From Melitaea cinxia (lineage: Eukaryota > Arthropoda > Insecta > Lepidoptera > Nymphalidae): DNA of 64,000 nucleotides. The notes under the pieces are model-generated. The model worked only from the letters and a program-made list of their open reading frames with translations, was not told the DNA's origin and searched no databases. Location of the stretch: assembly GCF_905220565.1 (NCBI RefSeq), contig NC_059396.1, positions 9,397,206 to 9,461,205 of the forward strand, read 5' to 3'. Each line of letters opens with the position of its first letter. Within the stretch, counting starts at the first letter, position 1. Of the stretch, positions 54,066-63,952 are shown piece after piece. A program made the translations under genes and the position numbers.

Positions 54066-55209
54066 GTTATCTATACAAATAAATAAAAATGAAGTGTCTG
54101 TTTGTAATATTAAAATAACCGCTTTTTACTAAATGCATATGGATATATCCATGGTACATGTACCAAAATAACATTTTTTAAAAATTTATCTGTCTGTTTG
54201 TTCCGGGTAATCTCTAAAACGGTTGGACCAATTTTGTCGAGACTTTCACTGGCAGATAGCTGATGTATAAAGAGTAACTTGGGGCTACTTTTTTTTAGAA
54301 TTTTATTTATTTTATAATTGCGAACTAAATTTTTTGTTAAATTCGACGCGGACAAAGTCGCGAGCACAGCTAACATTGCATAAACTAAGATATCATAGTT
54401 TTTACTAGAACTGACAATTTGCTGGTTTTATTTGAAACAAAGGAACTTCTTTTAAAAAAGGTAATCTCAATTTGACTATATTTTGTTATGTATGTAACCT
54501 CAGAACTTTTTACAGTGAGAACCCATTTCAACATTTCTTTTTTTAACCGAAAGGTGGTGCTTGCAATGTGGTACAATTTAATTAAATTTAATTTAATTTA
54601 ATCGTGATCTGACAAGTACTTTCCGAATTATATTTAATAATACGAATTTACTTTATAGATTTTTTCATGTACTTACGTGGTATTTATAGCTCATGATTTT
54701 TAATGGGTGTACTGATTTTGATGATTCTTGTTTTGGTCAAAAGCTGATTGCTTGTCTTGTGATCTTATTTAAATTTCATTGAGATATGATGACTATTTTG
54801 TGAGCAATTTTTGATAACGCCAATTTGCTCAACTATTTTCTCATCTACCTACATTATATTGTCGATATAATTTTAGTTTGTTTTCATTTGCGAGGAAACA
54901 CAATTAATTTTTCTAGCTTTTTTGAAAAATGGTCACAAATTGAAAAGCTATTAAGGTTTTAGACTAAAACAGTAATAACACATATCAACTTAAATACCTA
55001 AATACATTACATTAAGCATTTCATGCACATTTTGGCCTTCCATTACACTTGTGTATATAAAATAAATACCTTAAGAGTTACTGGCAAAAAAAATGATACA
55101 AAATAAAAAATTAAAATCAAATCCTACTAGGTAAATTTCTCCCATACTAATAGAACTAAAATTAAATAATTACATAAATTTACAAAAATTGAGTTAAATC
55201 TTAAAATGC
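54066..55209. other. Non-coding flank with repeat pieces
   Basis: 54110-54380 holds a reversed retroposon tail (GCGGACAAAGTCGCGAGCAC, then AGCTAA). 54440-54910 is a diverged AACCGACTTC-type element. 54910-55209 is the 3' flank and UTR of NTMT1. Confidence 0.45.
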
Positions 55210-55435
55210 TTAGCGATCAATGGGTATCAATGCAAACATATAGACTGGATATATTCCAGCTGGGAAGTTTGTTTGTCTACACTGTTTTATCCTCTTTAAT
55301 TTGGCCTGTCTAAATATTTTTAAAAACTGTTTTAGAGGTCTTGTAACAGATGAATCAGTTTCATCTACCTCTGGTTTTCCTGATGAAGCAACATTCTCTT
55401 TTACAATGAGAACTCCATTACTTGAAAGTGCATCT
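55210..55435 (-). CDS. NTMT1: NTMT1 coding exon 2
   Basis: The acceptor reads cattcttttccag followed by AGATGCACTT. It joins exon 1 (phase 2) to give the codon AGA (Arg). It ends MFALIPIDR and TAA at 55212-55210. Confidence 0.95.
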
Positions 55436-56663
55436 CTGGAAAAGAATGACAACAATTTAAATTAACAATTTATTTCATTTACACTTACATTATAATACTG
55501 AAACATTTGTTTGTGTGAATGCACCAGTCTCAGGAACAAATGGTTTTAATTAAAAAAAAATTTTGCATTGGATAGTCCATTTACCAAGGAAGACTATAGA
55601 CTACGTTATATTTTTGTATATTATTCCCAAATTTAACACAAGTGAAACTGCAAGGCACAGCTAATACTACTATACTTATGGTTGTATGAATAGTTGAATA
55701 TGAAAAACTAAAAATATATAAAGATCATATACAAACAAACCATTAATATACCAGTAAAGCATTATAAATAAAACAATCTTTTGTATCAGGACATCAAAAT
55801 CTTTAAGGTCATATCGACACCTGATACGAAAAACATTGTATCTCATTTTGTTCATTTTTCAGGAGAGTGTTTTACAATTTTGTTGCATTTAAAAAGTGGC
55901 TAAATGCTGTTAAATATAGCCGCATCTGTAATGAAGTAAATCATTCTGTTAATAATTTTTTTCATTACGGATGTATATTATTATTGTAACTGAAATAACA
56001 ATGTTTTTTATAGCATAAATCTGAATTATCTTGAATTACAATGATTTTTTTTTATATAACAATTGTTCTAGTGGTCGTATAAATATGGTTCCCAGATTGA
56101 CAGATCTTTTTTCCCCTCAGTATTTTGATGGTATAGTTAGAGAACATTATTTCATTAGTTACAATGTTCTTCATATCAGGTGTCGATGTGGTAAGTGAAG
56201 GTATATATAAAGGTATGTTTTACCTGCAACATGAAAGATAATCAACCAAATCTGTATTTGTTAGATAACCTAAAACCCATTGATTCCATATAATATCATA
56301 TTTTCTTTCTGGTTCAAACTTTTGTAAGCTTGTTTTATATAATGTACCAATTTTAATTTTATTTTCTCCAACAAAACCTATAATAGTGTTGATAAATTTC
56401 TCATCAGGCTCAATGATGTCAACCTTCTTGAAAAGAGGTGCGAGCAAATGCTTTGTAATTCTCCCTATACCAGCACCACAATCTAGAGCTGTCCCAGGGC
56501 TAGGTGCATTATCTGAAGATAAAATCGACTTCAAAAATAGAGACGACCCATCAATATCTATATCTGATATGAAACCAAATCCACCAAGAATACCATCTAA
56601 TGTTGCTGGGATTTCTGCCCAATATTCTGAAGCTTTTTTGTAGTTTATATTGTTTTCGGTCAT
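55210..56663 (-). CDS. NTMT1: N-terminal Xaa-Pro-Lys N-methyltransferase 1 (NTMT1), two coding exons
   Basis: The enzyme uses S-adenosylmethionine to methylate the alpha-amino group of proteins starting X-Pro-Lys after Met removal (RCC1, histone H2B and others), mainly in the nucleus. Exon 1 is 56663-56224 and exon 2 is 55435-55210. Spliced, they give 666 nt, 221 aa, close to the 223 aa of the human protein. Features: substrate-pocket GILGGFGFISDID (24-36), SAM motif I ALDCGAGIGR (59-68), acidic IIEPDE (83-88), IIWNQWVLGY (124-133), then GVLIVKENV and VDETDSSVTR in exon 2. One oddity: the residue equivalent to the catalytic His140 of human NTMT1 is Tyr133 here. The acidic residue of the DSS motif is kept. 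The rest argues for a functional fold. Confidence 0.96.
55436..56223 (-). other. NTMT1 intron
   Basis: 788 bp, AT-rich, bounded by GT (GCAG/gtaaaaca) and AG. No repeat is clearly recognised in it. Confidence 0.85.
56224..56663 (-). CDS. NTMT1: NTMT1 coding exon 1
   Basis: ATG at 56663-56661, immediately upstream of the conserved start of the fold (YWAEIPATLDGILGG). It encodes the SAM-binding half. The donor is TGCAG/gtaaaac. Confidence 0.95.
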
Positions 56664-56952
56664 ATTTTTCTTCTTAGAAAACGTAAATTCAAATAAACAT
56701 TAGTGTGTAAAAGCGATCATTTTTTTGCACGATAAAACTTTTATAAAATAAACAAAGTCATAAGATTGTTTCTGATTTTCTTTTCATAACCTAATTATTT
56801 ATAACCTAACTTTTTATTATTTTCTGTAATTTTTCTAAGTAATAAGTAATAACCAACGACGCCGGACGCAACCGTGAACGCAACAACCATAGAGGCCAAA
56901 GACTTGTATACTCTTTGGGCCAAACAGCTTTGCGCCAGCTTTGCCAAAACCT
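56664..56952. promoter_or_regulatory. NTMT1 upstream region (presumed promoter)
   Basis: 290 bp between the NTMT1 start and the foldback element. It is AT-rich, with no core promoter word I would defend. The call rests only on position. Confidence 0.4.
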
Positions 56953-58609
56953 ACCCCACCCCAGCCTGCAAAATAATGATATTTGTAATAAAAAAAATAC
57001 TAATTGATAGATTTTGAATTGCTCAATTCAACTACGTTGTCCTTTTAAATTGCTCACCTCAAATTATATAATTAAAAATCAAGAAAGTCGTTGAAAAAAA
57101 TTCATTTATCAATATTTTCAAACTCCTATATCTTTTGATGTATACAATATTTTAAATTGCTCAAAGTGTTAAAAAACTGCTCAAGTTGCATTTATAATTG
57201 CTCAAGTATAGTTTGGAACAGATCCACTTCCCTTAATTTTTAAATAAATATAAATAGTTTGAACAAATAAAATATTGATATTTGTAAAAAAAAAATACTA
57301 ATCGATACATTTTCAATAGTTCAATTCGACTACGTTGTCCTTTTAAATTGCTCACCTCAAATTATTTAATTACAAATCAAAAAAGTCGTTGAAAAAAATT
57401 CATTTATCAATATTTTCAAACTCCTATATCTTTTGATGTATACAATATTTTAAATTGCTCAAAGTGTTAAAGAACTGCTCAAGTTGCATTTATAATTGCT
57501 CAAGTACAGTTTGGAACAGCTCCACTTTCCTTAATTTTTAAATAAATATATAAAGTTGGAACAAATTTAACGTTTATATCGATAAAGTCAGCGCTGCAGA
57601 TGCGCATAGACAATGATGGGAAGCCAAAAAAATTGCGGATATTCGTAATAAAAAGATGCTAATCGTTCGATTTTCAATAGCTCAATTCAACTACGTTGGC
57701 CTTTTAAATTGCTCACTTCAAATTATATAATTAAAAATCAAAAAAGTCGTTGAAAAAAATTCATTTATCAATATTTTCAAACTCCTATATCTTTTGATGT
57801 ATACAATATTTTAAATTGCTCAACGTGTTAAAAGCCTGCTCAAGTTGCATTTATAATTGCTCAAGTATAGTTTGGAACAGCTCCACTTTCCTTAATTTTT
57901 AAATAAATATAAATAGTTTGAACAAATAAAATAATGATATTTGTAAAAAAAAAAATACTAATCGATACATTTTCAATAGCTCAATATTATTATTTTATTT
58001 GTTCAAACTATTTATATTTATTTAAAAATTAAGGAACGTGGAGCTGTTCCAAACTGTACTTGAGCAATTATAAATGCAACTTGAGCAGTTCTTTAACACT
58101 TTGAGCAATTTAAAATATTGTATACATCAAAAGATATAGGAGTTTGAAAATATTGGTAAAAGAATATTTTTCAACGACTTTTTTGATTTGTAATTAAATA
58201 ATTTGAGGTGAGCAATTTAAAAGGACAACGTAGTCGAATTGAGCTATTGAAAATGTATCGATTAGTATTTTTTTTTACAAATATCAATATTTTATTTGTT
58301 CAAACTATTTATATTTATTTAAAAATTAAGGGAAGTGGATCTGTTCCAAACTATACTTGAGCAATTATAAATGCAACTTGAGCAGTTTTTTAACACTTTG
58401 AGCAATTTAAAATATTGTATACATCGAAAGATATAGGAGTTTGAAAATATTTGATTTTTTTTTAAATTTTGATTTTTAATTATATAATTTGAGGTGAGCA
58501 ATTTAAAAGGACAACGTAGTTGAATTGAGCAATTCAAAATCTATCAATTAGTATTTTTTTTATTACAAATATCATTATTTTGCAGGCTGGGGTGGGGTAG
58601 GTTTTGCCA
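56953..58609. mobile_element. Foldback element: subrepeat arrays in inverted orientation
   Basis: The left end CAAAACCTACCCCACCCCAG and the right end (its reverse complement) delimit 1.66 kb. Inside, a unit of roughly 300 bp containing AAAAGTCGTTGAAAAAAATT, TCAAAGTGTTAA, GCTCAAGTTGCATTTATAAT and TTTGGAACAGCTCCAC occurs three times on the left (about 57000, 57290, 57680). It occurs twice inverted on the right (about 58000, 58280). The axis is near 57985. No ORF. It resembles Foldback/FB-type elements. A one-arm relative is at 20506. Confidence 0.85.
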
Positions 58610-58765
58610 AAGAGGATATAACCACAGATATTACCACTACGTTTTTGTAGGTATTTGGTAGGTATTACAATGCTCTGTGATTCTTAGTCCGAGCTCTGTG
58701 CCACTACCAAGAGAGTTGGGCTGTAGGCCACTTTATTTCTGCCGCCCCATGTACATATCTTTCTA

Positions 58766-58828
58766 AAATAATAATTTTCCATTTCTAGTAAAGGGGCCTC
58801 CTTTACTACAAATGGAAAATTATTATTT
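58766..58828. repeat. 63-bp near-perfect hairpin
   Basis: AAATAATAATTTTCCATTTC pairs with GAAATGG-like sequence on the far side. The stem is about 28 bp with one mismatch and a 5-7 nt loop rich in G and C (GGCCT). This may be a tiny MITE. Confidence 0.8.
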
Positions 58829-59214
58829 AAATAAACGAATGAAAGTTAAATAAACGAATGAATTAGTCATTAAGAAAGTGAGCGTTAAAAAAGAAACAAG
58901 ATATACATTTTTTACAGGCCTTTTTAATAGCAAAATCATCTTTAATATTAGGGATTTATTGAAAGTATAAAAAACCATTAGAAAACCAGTGGACGTGTTT
59001 GACTTCCTCTGAAATCAAGTGACCGTCCTCTGAAATCTGCCGCCCCTAGGCCGCGGCCTATACGGCCTGTTTATAAATCCAGGACTGGAACATTGTAAAT
59101 AAACGTACATTCATAGTTTGACGAGTAAGTTTACTCGATACGGATATGGAAAAAGAAAAACATTGATTGTATTCTTATTTTTTATTCGATTCTAAACATA
59201 GTTAATTTATTACA
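58829..59214. other. Non-coding, unrecognised
   Basis: Contains CGCCCCTAGGCCGCGGCC at about 59040, a GC patch within AT-rich sequence. No gene is seen. Confidence 0.4.
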
Positions 59215-59432
59215 TTTACAACATACACAACGGTCATCTGTTCCTAAATTAAGCAACTTAATGCTTGTGTTATACAAAATAGCCGACTTGTATAGCTATT
59301 TTTTTTTTCGATAAAGAGACATAAATTATAAGTAAATAAATTTATATATTACACCCTGACTCGGGGTGGGAATCGAACCCACAAACCCAGGAAAAGCAGG
59401 GTCACTACAAACTGCGCCAACGGGCTAGTATT
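59215..59432 (-). mobile_element. tRNA-derived SINE
   Basis: On the minus strand the head reads TAGCCCGTTGGCGCAGTTTG (box A region), then GGTTCGATTCCCACCCC (box B). The body ends near GAACAGATGACCG and TTGTGTATG. It is the same family as at 62385 and the split copy around 22180-23590. Confidence 0.85.
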
Positions 59433-59818
59433 ATAAAAAATTTATGTTTGTATGATATTTTATCTTTTCTTGTGTAACGTTGTGTGTTGTCGAAACCTTA
59501 TTACAAAATAAGTTTTAATTATGCATTTTATAAGTAGCAATCTGTGCCTAGCTTTTTAATCTGCGTTGTCTAGCAAATATAAAATATTGCCAGTTTCGTA
59601 ACATTCTGTTAAAAAACTGAATATTTACAAGTAATCAAGTTTGTTTTGGTTTTTCAGATTTGGCGTGATTAATTTAATTTTTTTTATTTACAATTTCGAT
59701 GACGATGCATGCTTAAGGCCACTACGAGTTTTCTTGCTCATAAGACTCTTCGAATTTTCTTCTCCAATCAAAAGTGCCAGGCACATCTCACATTTTATCT
59801 GCCGTGATAATTTATGGG
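59433..59818. other. Non-coding or 3' flank of the unknown gene
   Basis: AT-rich. It may hold the 3' UTR, or an intron, of the minus-strand gene at 59819-60102. Nothing definite. Confidence 0.4.
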
Positions 59819-60102
59819 TTACAAAACCTGACAGTATATAGTTATATACTCTAGAACGCTTTGTGTGTATTTATCTGCTTGGCCAATACAACCTAAATAT
59901 TCTATGTATGTATCATACAGATCGCTGTCATATTCTGGTGTTCTGGTCCCAAGACGAGCCCCGTGGAAATCCGTGGCCGACACGATGTCGATACAGTCGA
60001 CCATCGCTCCCCTCCCAGAGGACCTCTCTCTCGTGGAGATAACCTCCAACAGCCTTTGGAGGTAATGGGGCACTTCATGGAAAATTGTGTATGCTGGCTT
60101 AA
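59819..60102 (-). CDS. Exon of an unrecognised protein-coding gene
   Basis: The minus strand has a good acceptor (ttttgtttcag) just before position 60102. It opens a frame (entering with TT to complete a codon) that reads KPAYTIFHEVPHYLQRLLEV, SGRGAMVDCIDIVSATDFHG, EYDSDLYDTYIEYLGC and then ITIYCQ. It either ends at TAA (59821-59819) or splices at CAG/gttttg (donor at 59827). The composition is non-repetitive and protein-like, without bias or low complexity. I cannot name the family. An upstream exon must lie between 60103 and the RpL35 promoter, but I could not identify it. The gene would be divergent from RpL35. Confidence 0.65.
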
Positions 60103-60254
60103 CTGAAACAAAATAGTTAAATTAAGGTTATTCAGGACTAATATAAAGCATTATTATTACTTAATAATTTAAAAACTTTTTAATAGGCAAAGTAAACATT
60201 AAATTATTCTAATTTGAGGACTTAATGAAGTGATTCAAAGACTACACTTGTGTC

Positions 60255-60304
60255 AATAATTATAGGTCTACCTAAGTCTTAACTTAGGTAGACCTATAAT
60301 TATT
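60255..60304. repeat. Perfect 22-bp hairpin with 6-nt loop
   Basis: 60255-60276 (AATAATTATAGGTCTACCTA...) pairs without mismatch with 60283-60304 across the loop TCTTAA. It lies between the unknown exon and RpL35. Confidence 0.93.
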
Positions 60305-60639
60305 ATATCTCTGTCTTTTATACAATTTTAGAAGATATAACACTTTTTGATAACATTGATAGGGGATACTAATATTTTATTTTTAGATTTCCACTATACT
60401 TGTTCAAGTTTCAATTCATCTGGTGTTTAGTAAGTTTCAGTTACATTGTAAGTATAAACATTATAGTTTAACTTTTTGTTACTCATAAATAACAGATCAC
60501 TTGCTATTTAATTTTTCTATAGTGGTTTTGCTTTTGAGGGTTAATATTGTACAATCATAAATTATAATGAAACAAAACATTTCTGAACACAATTTTCAAA
60601 TTACAAATATGTTCGACTGTTCGTCACTGGTAACATTGG

Positions 60640-60693
60640 CGTTTACTGTCTTTATGTCAATTTAGGTGGTGACAAGAAGGTGTTTTGAAAATG
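60640..60693 (+). CDS. RpL35: RpL35 exon 1 (5' UTR and start codon)
   Basis: ATG at 60691-60693 is followed at once by the donor gtgtgtag. Splicing to exon 2 gives MGKVKCSEL, the family start. Placing the lone ATG at the end of exon 1 is common in ribosomal protein genes. The transcription start is not certain; pyrimidine-rich CTGTCTTT near 60642 may be a TOP-like start. The left coordinate is approximate. Confidence 0.7.
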
Positions 60694-60966
60694 GTGTGTA
60701 GTAAATTTTTTAAAAAATATCGTAAAATTTAACAAACATCGCAAAAAAATCATTAAATTAAATGTGGAATAACAATTAGTCAGCGAAAATGAAAGACATT
60801 TATCCATGCATTTTTGAAATACCCAGTTACACAAAGCATATATCCTCAGTCCTCATGATAAAATTTTATTTTATGTAGAAATATGTGTTCTTTTAGCTTA
60901 TTTACGGATAGTACATATTTTTCTATATTCAGATGTGTGATATACCTAATCAATTTTAATTGACAG

Positions 60967-61103
60967 GGGAAAGTAAAGTGCTCGGAATTGCGCACCAAAG
61001 ACAAAAAGGAACTCTTCAAACAACTTGAAGAGTTGAAAACGGAGCTAACAAATCTCCGAGTAGCTAAAGTTACAGGAGGAGTAGCGTCTAAACTATCTAA
61101 AAT
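60967..61103 (+). CDS. RpL35: Ribosomal protein L35 (uL29), exon 2, partial gene
   Basis: A component of the large ribosomal subunit near the exit tunnel. The exon is bounded by attgacag and gtaagtac. It reads GKVKCSELRTKDKKELFKQL, then EELKTELTNLRVAKVTGG and VASKLSKI, the conserved uL29 N-terminal helices. It is phase 0 in and phase 2 out. The remaining two thirds (the basic C-terminus) are not found to 64000, so the next intron exceeds 2.9 kb or the gene is broken. The clean splice sites favour the former. Confidence 0.95.
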
Positions 61104-61214
61104 GTAAGTACATCAGTCTTTGTACAATTTCTTCTAAATTAGTTTTAATTTAACACAAAACATTGAACAGGGCAATATCCTTAATTCAAATGAAAAATAT
61201 GGCTAGGCTTTAGA

Positions 61215-61990
61215 TTAAGAACCGTCCTTGGTAAAGCTTTAGGTAAAGCTTTAGATTAGGTAAAACCGAATTTCGGGACCGTGGGAGGGTTGGGGGGGAG
61301 AGAGGGTGGGGAACGCTACCCCTGGTACCACTGTCACACCTCAGAACCCCATGGTTATGGAGATATCCATGGTTAAAGTTTTGAGGTTAGAAGAAGAATT
61401 TCGAAAGTTAGAGGAACGCTTGGCTCCGGCGCTGCGGGAAGTGCAGCCCTTCCGCCCTTGCGTGCGAAAGCACGCTCACTCATGCTCCGTTCCGCAGCGG
61501 AGGCTGGTCGTCTTCGGCGACCAGCCTCAGCCGCTCCTCTACGCATTCGTTCGCGCGCTTTCGCACGGCGGGCGAGGGCTGCCCTCCCTCCGCGCCTCCG
61601 CGGCACAAAAAAAACACTAGGGGTAGGACAGACCAAGACCACGTGGACAGTGGGGTGCTCCGATTCGGTTTTGGGTATTTTTCGAATTTCTAAACCTATA
61701 TTCTAGCACGCAATGTTACTAATTTTATTAGAATATTATGTCTGACGCATTATTTTGTTTAAACGTGTCGATTTGTCACACAATGCAAACAGTACAAGCT
61801 CAAAGGTATTATAATAGCTTTAAATTCTTCTTCTAACCTCAAAACTTTAACCATGGATATCTCCATAACCATGGGGTTTTGAGGTGTGACAGTGTTACCT
61901 TGTATAGATTCCCCTACACCCTCCACACCCAAAAACCCCATGATTCGGTTTTTCTAATTCGGTTTCACCTAATCTAGATCTTAGCCCCGT
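61215..61990. mobile_element. Foldback-like element with GC-rich core, in RpL35 intron 2
   Basis: About 61215-61405 (CTTTAGATTAGGTAAAACCG, TGTCACACCTCAGAACCCCA, TTTTGAGGTTAGAAGAAGAA) is repeated inverted at about 61815-61985. The inner 75 bp are nearly identical. Between the arms lies a 200-bp GC-rich cassette (61425-61610) containing a CGACCAGCC/GGCTGGTCG hairpin. No credible protein is encoded. Confidence 0.75.
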
Positions 61991-62384
61991 CCTTTTCTAG
62001 CTAGATAGGTTGGGGTTAGTTCTTATTTGTAACGAAATTATGTCGACAAATGGTCTAATTTGGAAGTTAGATAGGTTAGGGGTTTTTTGTTTGTTTTTTG
62101 TAACGAAATTATGACTGTCAAATTTTGAGCTTAGATAATTCGACAGTTCTTATTTTAAAGGCAAAATAAGGTACCAAAATGTGTATATTAGTTGTGAATA
62201 GGTTTGATATTTCATTTCTAATTAATGTTTAGTTTTAGAAGTAATTAAGTATTAGCTTATACTGTTTTTGATAATTTACCTTTCAACTAAAGGACTAAAC
62301 GGACAAAAAAAATTCATACTGCTAAGGACCTGTTACACCAGTTGTGGATAATACTTTTTGACAGATGATGGTAGATATAGATAT

Positions 62385-62620
62385 CTACACAATACACACA
62401 CGGTCGTCTGTTCCTAAAGTAAACAACTTAATGCTTGTGTTATAGGTAACAGCCGACTGGTATATAGCTACATATTTTTTTTTTTCGATAAACTTACTTA
62501 TAAATAATACATATATAAATAAATATTTATATTACACCCAGACTCGGGGTGGGAATCGAACCCACAACCCTCGGAGCAGAAAGCAGGGTCACTACAAACT
62601 GCGCCAACGGGCTAGTCGAA
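62385..62620 (-). mobile_element. tRNA-derived SINE, fullest copy
   Basis: On the minus strand: TAGCCCGTTGGCGCAGTTTG, CAGAAAGCAGGG region in reverse, GGTTCGATTCCCACCCCGAG, a TATTTAT-rich middle, then AGTCGGCTGTTACCTATAAC and TGTGTGTATTGTGTAGATAT. Internal Pol III boxes are clear. Confidence 0.88.
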
Positions 62621-62891
62621 TGATACAAATATACTTTTACAGCAGGAGGTAGAATAGGTCAGTAGGACCTGTTTCTCCTCAATGATTAAACTACAACTTT
62701 AAGATTAATATACGTAAATATACATATCTCAAAAATATAGGAGATTTCGATAGTAAAAAAGAATTATAAATGAAAAACTACTGTCGGATACTGTCATAGG
62801 TCAATCCAATCCACTACTAATGAAACAGACCCGAAGGGTTAAAGAAGGGAGGCAATATTTAAGGCTGTATGTAAAGTTAAATCTGAAAAAA

Positions 62892-63322
62892 ATGTTTTGC
62901 AAGTCTAAATCACTCTTCATCACCATCATCATCATTTCAGCCTATGACAGTCCACTGCTGGACACAGGCCTCCACAAGTTCACGCCTAAAATAGCGTGAA
63001 CTCATGTGTTTTGTTTGGTGGGTTGGTGACCGCAGGGCTGGCTTTGTCTCACCGAAGACGCTCCTGCCCGTCTTCAGCCTGTGTACTTCAAAGCCAGCAG
63101 TTGGATGGTTATCCTGCCAACGGTCAGCTTTATAAGTTCCAAGGTGGTAATGGAACTGTGTTATCCCTAAGTCGCGTCTTACACCTACCCAACATGGTGA
63201 GTATGGGCTAAACACATGAGCTCACGCCATTTTTGGCGCAAACTTCTGGAGGCCTATGTCCAGCAGTGGACTCTATTAGGCCGAAGTGATGATGATGATG
63301 AGTGATTTAGACTTGCAAAACA
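62892..63322. repeat. Inverted duplication of a SINE with its flanks
   Basis: ATGTTTTGCAAGTCTAAATCACT (left, about 62892-62914) is exactly mirrored at about 63300-63322. Between them lie two convergently oriented parts of the (GAT)n SINE: CATCATCATCATTTCAGCC on the left and AGTGATGATGATGATG on the right. The central part (63010-63190) is one SINE body. Confidence 0.75.
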
Positions 63323-63331
63323 TTTTTTTTT

Positions 63332-63853
63332 AATGTAAGTGATCTATCCACGGGCTTATAATGCTCGTGCTTTTGTCATTTCATTTTTTTTTTTTTTTTT
63401 TTTTTTTTTTGTTTAAACATGCATCGGTACTTCACTGCAACTTTAGATAACTTAATAGCTAGCCTTAGAATCTCTAAAACTTTGACTTGAGTCCACTGAT
63501 TAAGACTATTCTATATATTGTTTTTTTTTTATATAGTTATTATTTTTATTATATTTACACTTATTTGCTAAGTACAATATATGTACACTTATTTGCTACT
63601 TACAATGTACACTATATTATTTTTAGTAGGGACTTTTTTGTGTACCTAGAAAATCTTTTTATTCATTTTACTTTTTTTTTAATTTTATTAATATATTATA
63701 TAACTAATCCTATCTTATTAAGTACATAATAAAGCCTTATCATTACAATTACATTATCCTATACCTGTAATTACATTTATTGTTTATTATTTATATTACA
63801 TACATTAAAATTTGATCTATGCACAATTTATAACTTACAATATTAAGATGTCT
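63332..63853 (-). repeat. 3' UTR of the second helicase copy (copy 2)
   Basis: Aligns with 49658-50210 over its whole length: ATCTATCCACGGGCTTATAA, AACATGCATCGGTACTTCAC, GAGTCCACTGA, ACACTTATTTGCTACTTACA. Homology stops at a T-run (63323-63331), as in copy 1. Here, however, the T-run is also part of the inverted duplication to the left, so it cannot be taken as a poly(A) tail with confidence. Confidence 0.88.
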
Positions 63854-63952
63854 TCACACCACTACATTTTCCAACATTTCGAGCACATCAATGACGGCGG
63901 CATCTCTATGGTGAATGGCTATCTTGAGACTGTACTCAAGGATTTTTATGTC
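63854..63952 (-). CDS. C-terminus of a second viral-type helicase copy, partial
   Basis: 33 codons reading DIKILEYSLKIAIHHRDAAV and ending at TGA (63856-63854). This parallels the last 33-34 residues of the 50211-51608 protein, with one in-frame codon deletion and several substitutions. Similarity stops abruptly at 63952, where the minus strand reads a good splice acceptor (tatgttttgcag/GAC). Upstream sequence to 64000 does not match copy 1. The simplest reading is an intron here, with the rest of the helicase beyond the window. Confidence 0.75.
   Translation of the reverse strand, partial: DIKILEYSLKIAIHHRDAAVIDVLEMLENVVV

Noticed and set aside
57000..58560. CRISPR-like or satellite array from the regular spacing of repeats
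   Set aside because: The units are about 300 bp, in two orientations, with matching ends; a foldback transposon explains them, and the genome is eukaryotic.
59340..59432. tRNA genes at the GGTTCGATTCC motifs (also 23506 and 62530)
   Set aside because: The same sequence recurs with the same non-tRNA body attached, so they are SINE heads.
61306..61706. Ala/Arg-rich frames on both strands
   Set aside because: They arise from the GC-rich repeat cassette, are open on both strands and end at its edges.
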